NCBI RefSeq assembly: GCF_023065955.2
Contig: NW_026622808.1
Span: 40,994,475 to 41,058,474, forward strand
Reading direction: 5' to 3'
Source: Ursus arctos
Taxonomy: Eukaryota; Chordata; Mammalia; Carnivora; Ursidae
Length of the DNA stretch: 64,000 bases
This document shows positions 22,471 to 33,449 of this stretch, one piece after another. Numbering within the stretch: position 1 is the stretch's first letter; each line of letters begins with the position of its first letter. The notes beneath the pieces are model-generated. The model was given only the letters and a program-made list of their open reading frames with translations. It did no database searches and was not told where the DNA came from. A program made the position numbers and the translations under genes.

Positions 22471-23474
22471 GATTTATTCCCTTGCATGGCTGAATGGCTG
22501 CTTAATTAATGTGATGCTGTCTGGAATTTATCTCCTACCGAAGTACAAAATGCCCACTTCTTAATTCTGAGCTTATCACCCTCACACCCGATTGCTGGAT
22601 GCATTGTTAAAATTCTCAAAAAAGCACTTAAAAAAGAAAAAAAAAGGAAAGAAAAGAAAAGCTGAATTCATTTTTGCAGAGCTTGTTTGCTTTGTATCCC
22701 TGGTCCTCCCATGACCTCGTCCTGCTTTAGGAAAGGGCGGTTCCTTCCAGTGGTTTCATCAATCTCTGTCCCTGGACCCCTGCTGTTGGAAACCACAGGA
22801 AAAGCAAGCACAACATCACCTTTAATTAGCAGGAGAGGAGCCTGCCTGATATACACAGATAGCGCCTTGAAAATAAGAAACAGAAAAATGTGAGGCAGGA
22901 CAGGTTCATAGAAAAGAACTAGGAAATGAAAAAGAATAATTATCCTGTTTTAACATAATGTTGTTAATCTGTATTGCCCATTATCATCTAGAGTGTCTTG
23001 CCTATTGAAGTATGTGAGCTGTGGAGCTGCTCTTTGCTCCAGCAGTGTAGCTAACGTAGGGACTGGCTCCCCATCCATCATAATAATTAGTTTGTCATAA
23101 TTTTCTGCCCTTCTTGGCTCTGCAGTAAAAAGATAGAAGAGGCATTTAAAGTTACTCAGGAATTGTTCCCCAAATTTCCTCCCTGTTCTTTATAGGAACA
23201 GATAGCTGTATTTCTGCCCTATTTATTTTATGTTTGGCCTGTGATAATGAAGTATATTTCATCTGGAAGTATATAGCTTTAATTTTCATGTTCTACTTGG
23301 AAACATCTCGCTGTTTCATTTTGTTTCAGCTGTACAGTATATAAAGAGAGCCCACGCTTCCTTCTGCACTCACCCATCACCCACCAGAGTTAATTCTAGT
23401 TTCAAGACCAACATTATGACTTCATGAGCTGACTGCATAATAGCAGGCCCTGGTTCCACAGTCCTGGAAAGCCT
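22471..23474. other. Unique, repeat-poor sequence
   Basis: Contains an A-rich/GAAAA run at 22619-22662 and a TATA-like 'cagtatataaagagag' near 23335. It is AT-rich at 22900-23350. Mirrored frames at 22668-22893 have no domain I recognise. Confidence 0.45.
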
Positions 23475-23652
23475 TCAAAGTGCTGTCCCGGGCTCCTCCC
23501 GGAATTCCCCCAACAGCTGTGAGGGGCAGGAGAGGCAGGGGCTCTCCACACGCTCCTGTTAGAGAATGAGGAACGCAAGAGGTCACTGGCTGGCCCGGGG
23601 CCAGGCTGCTAGAGCAAGAGGGAGCTAGGGCTTGAGTCCAGGTGTTCTAATT
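23475..23652 (-). mobile_element. MIR SINE, antisense, GC-rich copy
   Basis: 'aacagctgtgaggggcagga', 'agaatgaggaacgcaagagg', 'tcactggctggcccggggcc' and 'gggcttgagtccaggtgttc' follow the antisense MIR order. Confidence 0.75.
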
Positions 23653-23858
23653 GTAAATTATGGGCCTTCTCTATTACTTCAGCAACGTCTCCTTATGCTG
23701 CTGGAGTTTGCTTCTGCGCAATGGAGACACAACAATTTTTAGTTAGTCTCTCATTCCCTCAACATTGCGAATGGGATAAGCCTTCCTTCTTGTGGTAGAA
23801 AAAACAAGGGCACGTTTGTATAAAAATGCGGAGTTTAAAAGGAATTTTATGATACCGG

Positions 23859-24012
23859 GCAGAGGTTCTCAAAGTGTGCTCCTCAGACCAGCGGCGGTAG
23901 CAGCATCAGGAAGCTCGTTAGAAAGGTAGATTTTCAGGCCTCACCCCAGACCTGCTGATCACAAACTCTGGGATGGGGACCAGAATGCAGGCTAAAGTTT
24001 CAGAACCACCTG
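23859..24012 (+). mobile_element. MER20-like hAT-Charlie element
   Basis: Clear ends: 'cagaggttctcaaagtgtgc' at the left and 'gtttcagaaccacctg' at the right, which are the inverted terminal repeats. The interior has 'agctcgttagaaaggtagat' and 'caccccagacctgctgatca'. Confidence 0.9.
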
Positions 24013-24704
24013 TCTAGTGGGAAGACGGGGAAATGCAGGGGAGAACAGAGAAGAGAGAAATGACATTATGCGCCTTGGAGAGAGAAAAAACAACTTTGTT
24101 CCTCTACTTTCTGAGGTTCAGTGTCAAGGCTGTGTAAATTAAACTGACAAAAGTAGATTTACAGTTTAAAATGCATACAAATTTTACTTGATGTTAATAT
24201 TCTAATTTGTATGTGTACGCAGGGGTCTCACAGAAAAGGAAGTGAGAAGCTAAAGAAGGAGTTAGGCCTAAGAGCTAATATACCATTTTAACAAAGAGCC
24301 ATAAATTTGTGGAGAAGTGACAAGACAAGGGAAGAGAGTTTGGGCCTCTAGGGGCAGGAAATTGTGGGAGGGTGAATATATGGGGGAAAACCTAATGGAG
24401 GATAAGAATTTAGTAAGATTTTTTTGTGCAGCTTGACAAAGATGCTGTTTCCAGGAGTAAGAGTTGTCTTTTCTTCCCGGTGGGGGACAGGGGGACACTG
24501 TCACAAATGGAAATTTATTCCCTGCTTTCAGACAGAAAGGGGCAGAGTAAAGAGCTTTTTCTGCATCTACCATTGCTCAGTTACTTTCTGTTCAAAATAA
24601 TCTTCATATCAAAGGGCTAAGGTTTGGAGTAGCATACTCTGGTCCCCTTCAACACTGAGGGGGTCTCTGGAGCCAGATTGCCGAGTTTCTCTTGCCATCT
24701 TGTC
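24013..24704. other. Unique sequence
   Basis: No repeat recognised. The open frame at 24268-24573 minus (101 codons) has no identifiable domain and overlaps another frame on the opposite strand. Confidence 0.45.
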
Positions 24705-24832
24705 ACTTCATTCATCCACAGAGTATTTACTGAGTACTTACTATGTGCCAGGCACTGTGCAAATGCTTGGGAAATAGCAGGAGAGAAAATCAAAGTCCTG
24801 TCCTCATGGACCTGACATCCTGCCCTACATTC
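24705..24832 (-). mobile_element. L2 3' terminus, antisense
   Basis: 'tactgagtacttactatgtg', 'ccaggcactgtgcaaatgct', 'aagtcctgtcctcatggacc' and 'tgacatcctgccctac' form the antisense L2 end. The open frame at 24617-24955 minus is repeat-derived. Confidence 0.88.
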
Positions 24833-24835
24833 ATT

Positions 24836-24985
24836 GACTGGGTGATTAAAGGCACAAATTACTTGCCCTCTCTGTCCCTTTCTCCTGGCCTGTAAAGAAG
24901 AAATGCTAATAGTGCCTAACTCACAGGGATTTTGTAAAGGCAATGCATAAAACACCCAGTGCGCAGCCTGCAGATAGAGCTCTAC
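24836..24985 (+). mobile_element. MIR SINE fragment
   Basis: 'acaaattacttgccctctct', 'cctggcctgtaaagaagaaa', 'taatagtgcctaactcacag' and 'aaacacccagtgcgcagcct' follow the sense MIR order, directly abutting an antisense L2. Confidence 0.75.
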
Positions 24986-25825
24986 AAGGGCTTGCCCCCT
25001 TCCTGATCACACACTTCAAGTTGAAAAGCTAGCGACAAGCTGGCAGTCCTATCTCTTGCCAACTGTCCCCCAAACATGATTGTAAACCCCCAAAGAAATA
25101 ATACCATTTCCTAGAGGCAGGAGACTGGCACGGACATCCCCAAGATGCTTAAAGCAGGTGCTCAAAATATTTGATTTAGAAGTGTCCGAGAACTCATGGA
25201 CCCAGGTGATAAGTACTTCTTTATGAAATATCCAGATTTTGTCACAATTTCAAGTATCATTATGGCAATATCAGCCCACATATTCTGGGAATAAATATGC
25301 TCCTGGCACTGTCTCTGAGTTCTCTAACCTGACATAAGCTCAGCGATGAGGAACGTACAGAATGATTTCAAGCAGCATGTCTTAGATTTAATTACAGATG
25401 TCTTAGATTTAAAGGTCTGGCTGCTTCAGGAGTGCAGAGATGGGAGTGAAGAGATGGGGCTTTCCAGGACTAACTTCAGGTCTGTGCTTCCCTAAATAGA
25501 AAGTTGTGCTGTATCAAAGCCTGGCTCAAAACTCAGCTCCTCTAAGACATGCTTTCACATTAGGTCAGCCTGTGTGAAATTCTCCAGTCAAGGGTTTGGT
25601 GCTCCCCTCTACCACCAATGGAGCAGACAAAGAGTTTGCTTGACACTGGGAAAAAAAGTTATCACATCTGCTGTGGTATTCTGTGCTAGTTCCTTGAAAT
25701 CCCTCTTACCCTAATGTAAGACTGTGGTGAGAGCTGTATTGATAGGACAGTGTAGGCGGAGGTCCAGTGTGAACCTCCTATCCCCCCAAATATACATACT
25801 GAGGATGTTTTTTGTTGGGTGTGTT
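24986..25825. other. Unique sequence
   Basis: No firm repeat. A faint sense L2 resemblance at 25505-25600 (ctggctcaaaactcagctcc) is too weak to call. It contains a 15-bp direct repeat (25378 and 25398). Confidence 0.4.
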
Positions 25826-26045
25826 GGAAAGAGAGAGAGAGAGACAGTGAGTGGGTGGACATCAAGGCAAGAGAGAACAAGAAGGAAAAAAGAGGGAGGA
25901 GGAAGGAATGAAGGTGGAAGGGGAAGGAAGAAGGGAAGGAAGAAAGAAGAAAGCAAAGGAACAAGAAAGAGAAGAAGAAAGGAAGGGAGGCAGGAGAGGA
26001 AGAGAGGCAGAAAGGAAGAAAAGAAGTGGCTGGGAAGGGGGGAGG
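25826..26045 (+). repeat. Polypurine (GGAA/GAGA-rich) tract
   Basis: A purine-rich low-complexity tract. By my count, about seven pyrimidines fall in the roughly 157 bases from 25871 to 26027. It grades from GA repeats into irregular GGAA/GAAG units. The longest open frames in the window (up to 160 codons, Arg/Lys/Glu/Gly-rich on plus; Ser/Pro/Phe-rich on minus) are by-products of this bias. Confidence 0.95.
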
Positions 26046-27302
26046 AGACTAGGACCTGCAGAGCCCACTCTAACTTCCCAAGCCAACCTGCTCCCTGGAG
26101 GAGAAGAGAAGACAGGCCTCCTCCACCAATGTCTACCAATGGGCATGGGTGGCCTGACGTGCTTCTGTGTGGAGCAAGAGGTGGCCTGAGGGTGTATCTT
26201 GTGTGAGGACCACTTTGACTTGGTGTCTGTGGCCCAGCGACTGATGATTCTGTCCCTCCCGTCCTCTTCTCTTCATTGGACTTGTGCCTCTAGTAGGGGA
26301 CTCAGCCCTGTGGCCTTTGTGACAACACATCTGTACCTTCCTCTAGACTTTGGGTGTTTGGAGGGTGCAGGCCACATCTTGGACACCATATGATCTCCCA
26401 CAGTTCCAAGTTATTTACACTTAGTAGGGATCATGAATTTGTTTAATGTGGTGGTATTATTTACTGAGAACTGCCTGATTTCTTAGAAAAAAAGTAGACC
26501 CATTGGGGTACAGTTTTCCAGTGTACTCTACTGATTAGGAAGGGTATAACGATTCCTGTTTTAATCCCTTATTAATGATGAAACTTTACAGAGCTAAAAT
26601 TTAGTGGAGCTTTTTGTTTTCTCTCCCTCAACCCTGCCCCATTCTAATAAGAGGAAAGCTCTGGAAGAACCCCTAATATTTCAAATCTAAATTTAAGGAA
26701 GTCAGATTCAATTGCTCAGTTAATTAAATTTGCAGTAGTCTCTTCGGAGATATTTATGGACTTATTTTCACACTTTTGCCTTTTCCTTTTCCTCTAGTTG
26801 AGCAGTTGAAAATACAAAGTGACAAACACATTACTGTACGTGGAGTTATTTACAGACCAAGATGATGGATTTCCTGATAATCTTTAATAGGCTAATTTTC
26901 CTGGATGCAGACTCCTGCCCCCTTGGTTTATCCTGTTCACCTGCTGCATTATGTGTTGTCTTAATCTCACATGACACCCAGGTAGGACCACAGCCCATTT
27001 GAGTTTAGCAGATGCACTGTTTGAAATCTGGGGGTTTTCTTTGCAGCTAAAAGCCCAAGATTTGTACATATAGCCTACTATTCAAACATCCTAAGAGTAG
27101 AAGTAATGACATAAAATGAAGCCATCAAAGTTTTCATTGCCTGAAAACCAAAGAATATACAGATTCCCAATTCTAGGACAAGTTTTTATTCAGTTATGAA
27201 AGATTCAAGTGAGTTTCTCCAATTATGATTCTGAATACTACATAGCATTTAAGAAATCAAAGCCCATTTTTCACACTCCTAGCTTCTAGTATCTCTGTGT
27301 GT
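26046..27302. other. Unique sequence
   Basis: About 1.25 kb with no repeat recognised. AT-rich between 26400 and 26850, with a TTAATTAAATTTGCA-type patch near 26720. No coding evidence. Confidence 0.45.
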
Positions 27303-27487
27303 GCCAGGAATTTTGCTAAAATCTTTATTGCCTTCCCTTGTAGAATCCTCGTGATACCTTATGAGACAGGTTATTATTTCCATGTTATAAATGTAGAAAC
27401 TGAGGCTCAGAAAGAGTAAAGGATGTCCACTAGGTCATACAGCTGGCAAATGGCAAAGCCTGGTCTCAAGTCTAGGTTCTTTGATTA
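27303..27487 (-). mobile_element. MIR SINE, antisense
   Basis: 'gtagaatcctcgtgatacct', 'tagaaactgaggctcagaaa', 'taggtcatacagctggcaaa' and 'gcctggtctcaagtctaggt' form an antisense MIR. Confidence 0.9.
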
Positions 27488-27699
27488 CTTACCCATAGTT
27501 ATTTCCCCTACTCCATTTTTATTATATAAACAAACAGAACCTGAGATGAAAATCACAAAATGGTAGTGGAAATAATAGATGATGAAAAGCAATGCACAAT
27601 CCATAAATTAGTTAGAGTTTGACATTAAGAAATATGTACAGCAATAGACTTTCAGACTCAGCTTCTTTGTAAAGATATTTAATATGGATTTCAAAGAAC
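27488..27699. other. AT-rich unique sequence
   Basis: No repeat recognised. Confidence 0.4.
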
Positions 27700-28030
27700 A
27701 TCCAAGAAAAATTTAAAGGGCAAAGAGAGGCCTTGCCCTATCAGATATCAAAATATATTATGGATCTATAGCAATTAGAAAAGTGTGTCATTGACAAATG
27801 GACCAGGACAGAGAACCTGGAAATGTACCCATAAAAGATGGAAATGTTTTTGCAAGAGAGAGTTGGTATTTAAAATGAATGGCAAGGAAATGGGCTGATT
27901 ATTCAGCAAGTGATGATATTGACTATCTGGGGGAAAAAAAAGTCCCTATCTCGTATTATTTCTGGAAATACTGGAATAAAAGCCTAATATTAAAAAATTA
28001 AATATTAGAAATCATAAGATCTCTCAGGGC
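27700..28030 (+). mobile_element. L1M ORF2 fragment
   Basis: Sense L1 ORF2 text near the C-terminal half of the reverse-transcriptase protein: 'ccttgccctatcagatatca', 'tggatctatagcaattagaa' and 'ttgacaaatggaccaggaca'. Reading frames are broken, and there is no 3' end or poly-A, so it is a 3'-truncated or deleted copy. Confidence 0.78.
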
Positions 28031-28399
28031 ATTCCTATGAGGACTTGAGTTCAAGCAGTGAAGTTGAAAACGTATTTGCCCGTACCTGAGAAATAACTAT
28101 TGACTCTTCAGACACAACCATATTAATATCCTATGCTTTGTATCTGCGTGGGTGCTGCTGACGACACATGGGATGCTCCGATACTACACATCTCCCACTT
28201 GGTTACCTAGTCCCTTTGGTAATCAGAGGCTTGTGCTTTGGGGAGGACTAACTGGGATTGGGGGGTGCCAGACTTTGCTATGGAAGAAAGCAAAGCAAAA
28301 CTCCCTCAACTCCTCATCCATCCCACCCAAGAGTAGGATAGGTGGTCTTACTGTATGTTCCCATGCCAGCTGCTATTTCCAGACACTATGATTATTGTT
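28031..28399. other. Unique sequence
   Basis: No repeat recognised. The open frame at 28152-28391 carries no familiar motif. Confidence 0.4.
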
Positions 28400-28540
28400 G
28401 TTGACTGTTCTGCGTCTCTTGCTAGACTTTAAATTACAAAAGAGTAGGAGTTCTGTCTGCTTTGCTCACTGCTGGGCTTATCCCAATGCTTGGCCCATCC
28501 TGGTGCTTAACAATGTTTTGGGGAATGTATAAATAAGCAC
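28400..28540 (+). mobile_element. L2 3' end
   Basis: 'ttgctagactttaaattaca', 'gtaggagttctgtctgcttt', 'gctcactgctgggcttatcc' and 'tggtgcttaacaatgttttg' follow the sense L2 terminal order. Confidence 0.75.
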
Positions 28541-28782
28541 ACTGTCAGCCTGATGAACAGGGATAACAAAGGTTGGTAGGGAAAAAGGTGGAAGTGTGTA
28601 ATAGGGAGATCTCCCTATTGCTACCAATACCAATCTCCCTATTGGTAGGTCTATATGAGCATTCTGTGCCAGATGGGAAATGCATGTATCTGTGGTTTCT
28701 GAGGAGGTCCAGATAAAGAGAAAGGACCTGGAAGGTACCATCCCAGGTCAGGATGGGGATATAGAGGCATAAGTGGTGAAGA
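28541..28782. other. Unique sequence flanking the palindrome cluster
   Basis: No other repeat recognised. The open frame at 28478-28741 minus crosses the L2 end and the palindromes and is not a gene. Confidence 0.4.
28571..28650. repeat. Palindromic / quasi-palindromic cluster
   Basis: A perfect 20-bp palindrome lies at 28600-28619 (aatagggaga and its complement). Immediately downstream, ctaccaata (28621-28629) is the reverse complement of tattggtag (28640-28648), giving a second hairpin with a 10-base loop. The phrase tctccctattg occurs twice, about 24 bp apart. The arrangement is compact and unlike its surroundings. Confidence 0.85.
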
Positions 28783-29005
28783 ACATAATAGTTATCCTTT
28801 TCTCAATCCTTACATCATTCCAGACACTGTGCTACACACTTTGTGTGTGTAATTCCATTTGTTCTCCATAGCAAGCTCAGGGTTGGATGCTATTATTACA
28901 ACAATTTTCTACATGAGCAAACTGAGGCTTGGAGAGGCTAAGTAACTTTTGCAGGGTCACTCAGCTAGTAAGTTGCAGAGTCAGAATTCAGATTCAAATC
29001 TCCTA
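28783..29005 (-). mobile_element. MIR SINE, near full length, antisense
   Basis: 'ccagacactgtgctacacac', 'gcaaactgaggcttggagag', 'gctaagtaacttttgcaggg', 'tcactcagctagtaagttgc' and 'agagtcagaattcagattca' follow the antisense MIR order. Confidence 0.93.
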
Positions 29006-30689
29006 CACCCTCCCAACAGACTGAACTGAGTCTAGTGAAATGGGTGTTGTTTAGGGATAAGAAGCTGTTGCATCCCCAGCCCAACATCCTGACTCTTCAG
29101 TCCTTCCTTACCCTTTCCATTAAAACTGACAACAAAAACAACTCAAAGAAGAGCCACCTTACCACACCAAATCCAGCCCTTGGAGACCTTAGCCCTTCCT
29201 GTGGATGAGAAGTGATTGCTGCTGCTCTTGGCCAACGCCCTGCCTGGTGGTCAATGCCTGTAAGAGAGATGGCAGTCTCTCGAGCTTCCTAGCAGGCGGT
29301 ACTGCTTGCACACCAGCACCCTCTTCATACAAGGGCTCACTTTGTCCAGATGCAGTGCTTCATTAGCCTGCCATTGTCCACTGTCTTTTGCCAAACTTCA
29401 GACCCAACTGCAAATTAGTAATGGGTGTCAACCAACTGGATTCCTGCAATCAGTAATCTACAATTTTCACTTGCCATGACTGATTGTCTCATTCTATAAT
29501 AAGTTAATAGTATGAACCTGGGCAATAATTACTTGGCTTCAGCTAAATGCATCTGTGTTTCTTAAGTGAATTATAGGGACTGGTCTTAATATTCCTTAGT
29601 TTTCTGTTAGGAAATAGTTGAAAGTTTGCAAAAATACCAAAAACTGAAAAGAGTGGAACAATTTCCTTTATTTAAATTGTTCGTTTCTACCATTACTTAT
29701 GATGAATAGGCAAAAGACAAAAGGCAAAAAAACCCAAACCCACAACAACCCTTTTAATAAATGTTTCTATTTGAGTAATGATTCTAAGATAAGAGTTTCA
29801 AGTTCCTAATTGGAGGAAGTGATAGAAAATCAATCAGTTACCTGGAGAATGAAAATAAACTACTTAAATTAGCTTTGTGTGGCCTGTGGGTTTTTTAATC
29901 CTGGAAAACCAAAACTAACAAGCCTAATTTTTAGAGAGAATAGCACCGATGCAGGTGTTTTGGACTCACGAAAAATTTTATATAGGAGTATAATGTGCAT
30001 GTGGTCACTAACTCCCAAGAAATGACTGCTCTGGAAGAAAAATAAAATTGGCACAACAGATGCATTTGTTTATGTGGCCTACACCCAAATGAGATAGCAC
30101 TGACCTGCCAAATCTGAAAATAGTGATGTTAATTCCATCATACAATATTTTGGCCCAGTGCCATAAACAGACAGTTCAGTTCCCTTAAGATGAAACTAGT
30201 TGTCACTCTGTGGCCTCTCTTCAGAGGACAGGTTCTTCAGCAAGAAATTTTGGGGGCAGAAGGGATAGGAACTTTCCCTTGTTCAAGAACCAGTTTGACT
30301 TAGGGAGGTGGACAGAAACTTCCTGGAGAAGATTTGGAGATCCCTGTCCAGGTCATAAAAGGAAAGGTTGGGAAAGGAGAACCCAGCCTCCAGAGTCTAC
30401 TGAGACAGGTCAGTCATGGTAATGAGTTGAGGATCTAAAACCAATTCTCTTCAACTCTGTGTGAGGTATGCCTTGCAATGCTCTCACGCACCCCACCCAG
30501 GAACGTGTCTGAGTTTGGAGTCACTGTAGTTGGTATATGAGGCTGTCTGAGGACAGCCTCTTATGAAACCTCATGGGAACAATTTGCAGATAAGGGTATC
30601 CTGAATGAGCATCTGAGTCAATGTGGTTTAGCTTAGTTAAGACCTGTCATTCCTGAAGCCTGGTAACCCAGACCAAATCATGCCTCATG
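29006..30689. other. Unique sequence
   Basis: About 1.7 kb with no repeat I recognise. AT-rich with TAATTA-like sites around 29460-29600. No splice-bounded exon, CpG island or RNA gene is evident. Frames at 29869-30054 minus and 30210-30422 plus have no domain. Confidence 0.45.
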
Positions 30690-30822
30690 ATGATGTGGGC
30701 CTGCAGGAAAAATTTTTCAACCTCTCTGAACCTCAGTCCCCTCATCTGTTAAAAGAGGATGACATCAGGACCTTCCTCAAAGTGCTATTGTGAGGATAAA
30801 ATGAGACAGCATGCATACATTT
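30690..30822 (+). mobile_element. MIR SINE fragment
   Basis: 'ttcaacctctctgaacctca', 'gtcccctcatctgttaaaag', 'aggatgacatcaggaccttc' and 'attgtgaggataaaatgaga' form a sense MIR core. Confidence 0.9.
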
Positions 30823-32451
30823 TCACATTTAAATTTCTAACAGTCTGTTGATGATTTATGCGTTGGCACAGATGATGCAGAACTCAGATAAGTTAGTAGC
30901 AAAATAATCAAACTCATGTGATTACAAAATCATTTACTAAGTAACTCAGTTTTCTCCATAAGGTACATGGTTGCAAGGAGGTGGCATCCTTAGGAAGACA
31001 CTCAGAGATCCTGCTCAGTCACCTTTGGAGTTTGAGACACAATCTGAAGTGTAGAATAGTTCAAGACTTTTAGGTTACCTAATGGAAGACATCTGACCAT
31101 AAAACTAGTAAAATAGCATGAAGGTATGTCTGCAAAATACACCTTCTTCTCACCCTAATCTGCTATTAGTTATATCCTAAATAAGAGAATAGCTAACCAC
31201 TATGTAAACAAATAGTGATAATAAAAGTTAAGTCATTCTGATGGTACTAAATAGTTATTCATGAACAAATTAAATTGAAAGTCATGTGGTTCATACGGTC
31301 CCCCTTCAAATATCAGATAGCATCAGTCTTCCTATCTATCGATAAGCACAAGACAGCCATAAAATCATAGGCTCCGAAAACTTCCAGAGACCTTCTCATA
31401 GATAAAACTCATTCATTGCAGGTTATATCAGTAAGTCAATTCAACTTAGTTTGATAGCTCATAACTGTCCAGGCTGTTGTATTTACTGAGCCATGCACTA
31501 TGCTTTTTTTCAAGCATGCTTGAGAAAATTACTTGTGAGACTATTTCTCTTCTGGGCACAATCAAGCGCTTTAGAATGAACTCCATAACTGCAGATTCAA
31601 CATAGCATTAGGCTTGGTAATAATATCAAAAAATATTGCTTTAATAATGCTGTGAAGTTGCCTAGAATCCCATGACTTTTCTTCCGCTAGTAATTCAGGC
31701 AGAGAACTTATCAGGGAATGTGTGTGAGTGCCCAAGAGCAAGGCCCAGTTTCAGGGACAACAAAAACCTCAAGGTTAAGGAGAGAGGACCAGAATCAACA
31801 CCCTCTAAATGAGTTGGTGTCTTTGGAGGAAGGCTGCTGCCCTCACCCAGGACTTGGTGCCTTGTTTACCATGAGAAAACAGGGCTGGATGGTTAAGAGA
31901 GGCTTCCCAGTGGGTGGTTTGGTTTCCTTTTTGGGATCTTCCAATTATTCCTTTCCATTGCCAAGTTTATACAAACCTTTAAGGAACTTCTTTCCTTCAT
32001 GTCCTTCTCCTTTTTAAGTGTTTTGAGGCACATTGGAAGTATAAAGCACTATGCAAATGTAAGAGATTCATGTACTGTGTGTGTGTGTATGATATGGTGC
32101 CAGGTGCTGCGGAGAGTCTGAAGGAATCAGAGATATCAGAGATATCCATCCTCAAATCCAGCGTTTCCCCAAGTGAGAACACCTACCACTGGCGGTGCCT
32201 GGGGTGATGTTAGCTGACAAGTGAAGGAGCATTTTTATTATAATAGTTATAATTTATATTTCGATAAGTAAGCATGCATTTATCATGATATGTAATAGGG
32301 AAAATAAAATTAGTGTACCATTATATAATAGGTATTCTTGTATAGGACAAGGCTAAGGACATAGATTCACTGATTTAGCTGAAATAGAGAAAAAAAGTAT
32401 GAAGATACACAGACTTGATAAAAACTATGAAGATGGGATATAAATTACTGA
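30823..32451. other. Unique sequence
   Basis: About 1.6 kb, mostly AT-rich. A phrase at 32020-32065 (gtataaagcactatgcaaatgt) vaguely resembles the tail of an old LINE/SINE but is too short to call. A short TG run lies at 32077-32090. No gene is evident. Confidence 0.4.
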
Positions 32452-32592
32452 GTTTTGAAACTATTGAGGCCCAGAGAAGGGAGTGGGACTGCCTTGCCCA
32501 AGGTCAGATAGCAAATGAGAGGCAGTGCTGGGACAATTATTCATGTCTTCTAATCCCCGGAAGGTCTTTTGACTATAGCAGGGCCTCTTCCT
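32452..32592 (-). mobile_element. MIR SINE, antisense
   Basis: 'ttgaggcccagagaagggag', 'ctgccttgcccaaggtcaga', 'tagcaaatgagaggcagtgc' and 'tgggacaattattcatgtct' follow the antisense MIR order. Confidence 0.85.
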
Positions 32593-33090
32593 TCCTTAGC
32601 TGGCCATAGCTCCACTTAGATTTGAGTTGATCACAAAGAAGGCGTAGTGCTTTCCTCTCTAGGGATATCCGTTGAAGGGTTTAACTTAGACAGTAAAGTG
32701 TTAAAAGCTTCAACAGTGCATTTGAAACGTGGGTCTTGAACACGTTACTATCGATAGCTTATAGAACAGCTGCTGTGAGCGATGAGCTCAGGCCAAAAAC
32801 TGGGACCTTTCCCTGGCCCTTTGCAAAGCCTCAGAAGTTGCGCACAGCTAGAGAGGAAGCAGTGGCCAAGCCAAGCCAATTCAGCATGTGGCATGCCTCC
32901 CGGTCTGCAGCCTCCTTCCCCCACATGCCAGACCCAAATTGCCACCATTTCCAATTCCCATCCGCTAAGAAAGCAAGAAAGTTTTGCTAAGAGACTGAAA
33001 AAAGAAGTCCCTATCTACAGAGACTGTAGTCTATCCCCTATCTGCAGCTCATTTATGGTAATGACTACCATTCATTCATCCCCATGCCTA
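32593..33090. other. Unique sequence
   Basis: No repeat recognised. Three overlapping frames (32736-32990 and 32782-33102 plus, 32748-32954 minus) cover the same GC-richer stretch in different phases, and none has a recognisable domain. Confidence 0.45.
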
Positions 33091-33250
33091 CATCATTTCT
33101 GAACCCCATACCACTACAAGTTAGCATTCCTATCCCCATTTTGCAAATGAGGTTATAGAAGTTAAAGGTTAATTTGCCCAAATGGGAAAGTTTCTCAGTT
33201 CTAGGCCTATTGGTCTGCAAAGTCCCAAGACTCATATTCAACATTATTCC
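33091..33250 (-). mobile_element. MIR SINE, antisense
   Basis: 'cctatccccattttgcaaat', 'gaggttatagaagttaaagg', 'ttaatttgcccaaatgggaa' and 'tctaggcctattggtctgca' form an antisense MIR. Confidence 0.85.
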
Positions 33251-33372
33251 ATACAGGGAAAAAAAAAAGAGACATGTGAAATGATATTGAATAATGTAAG
33301 GACACATGTAATTCAATGCTAGATTAGACAGAGTGACTTTTAGGGCTAAAAGAATTCACAGTAGGACAAATC

Positions 33373-33445
33373 ATTGTTTTATTCATTTATGTATCTAAAT
33401 TCAATTTAGATTCCTCACTCCATGCCAGACACTTGGGATTGATCT
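33373..33445 (-). mobile_element. Possible L2 terminus, antisense
   Basis: 'gttttattcatttatgtatc' followed by 'ctccatgccagacacttggg' resembles the antisense L2 end. Weak. Confidence 0.4.
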
Positions 33446-33449
33446 GAAA

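Noticed and set aside
24617..24955. 112-codon minus-strand frame
   Set aside because: It is composed of L2 and MIR sequence read in reverse.
25724..26206. 160-codon Arg/Lys/Glu-rich open frame, the longest in the window
   Set aside because: It is the translation of a polypurine tract. All frames on both strands stay open there because the base bias removes stop codons, and no domain is present.
26720..26800. AT-rich patch with TTAATTAAATTTGCA
   Set aside because: It looks enhancer-like but is too short and isolated to list as a candidate beside the longer repeat-free blocks.
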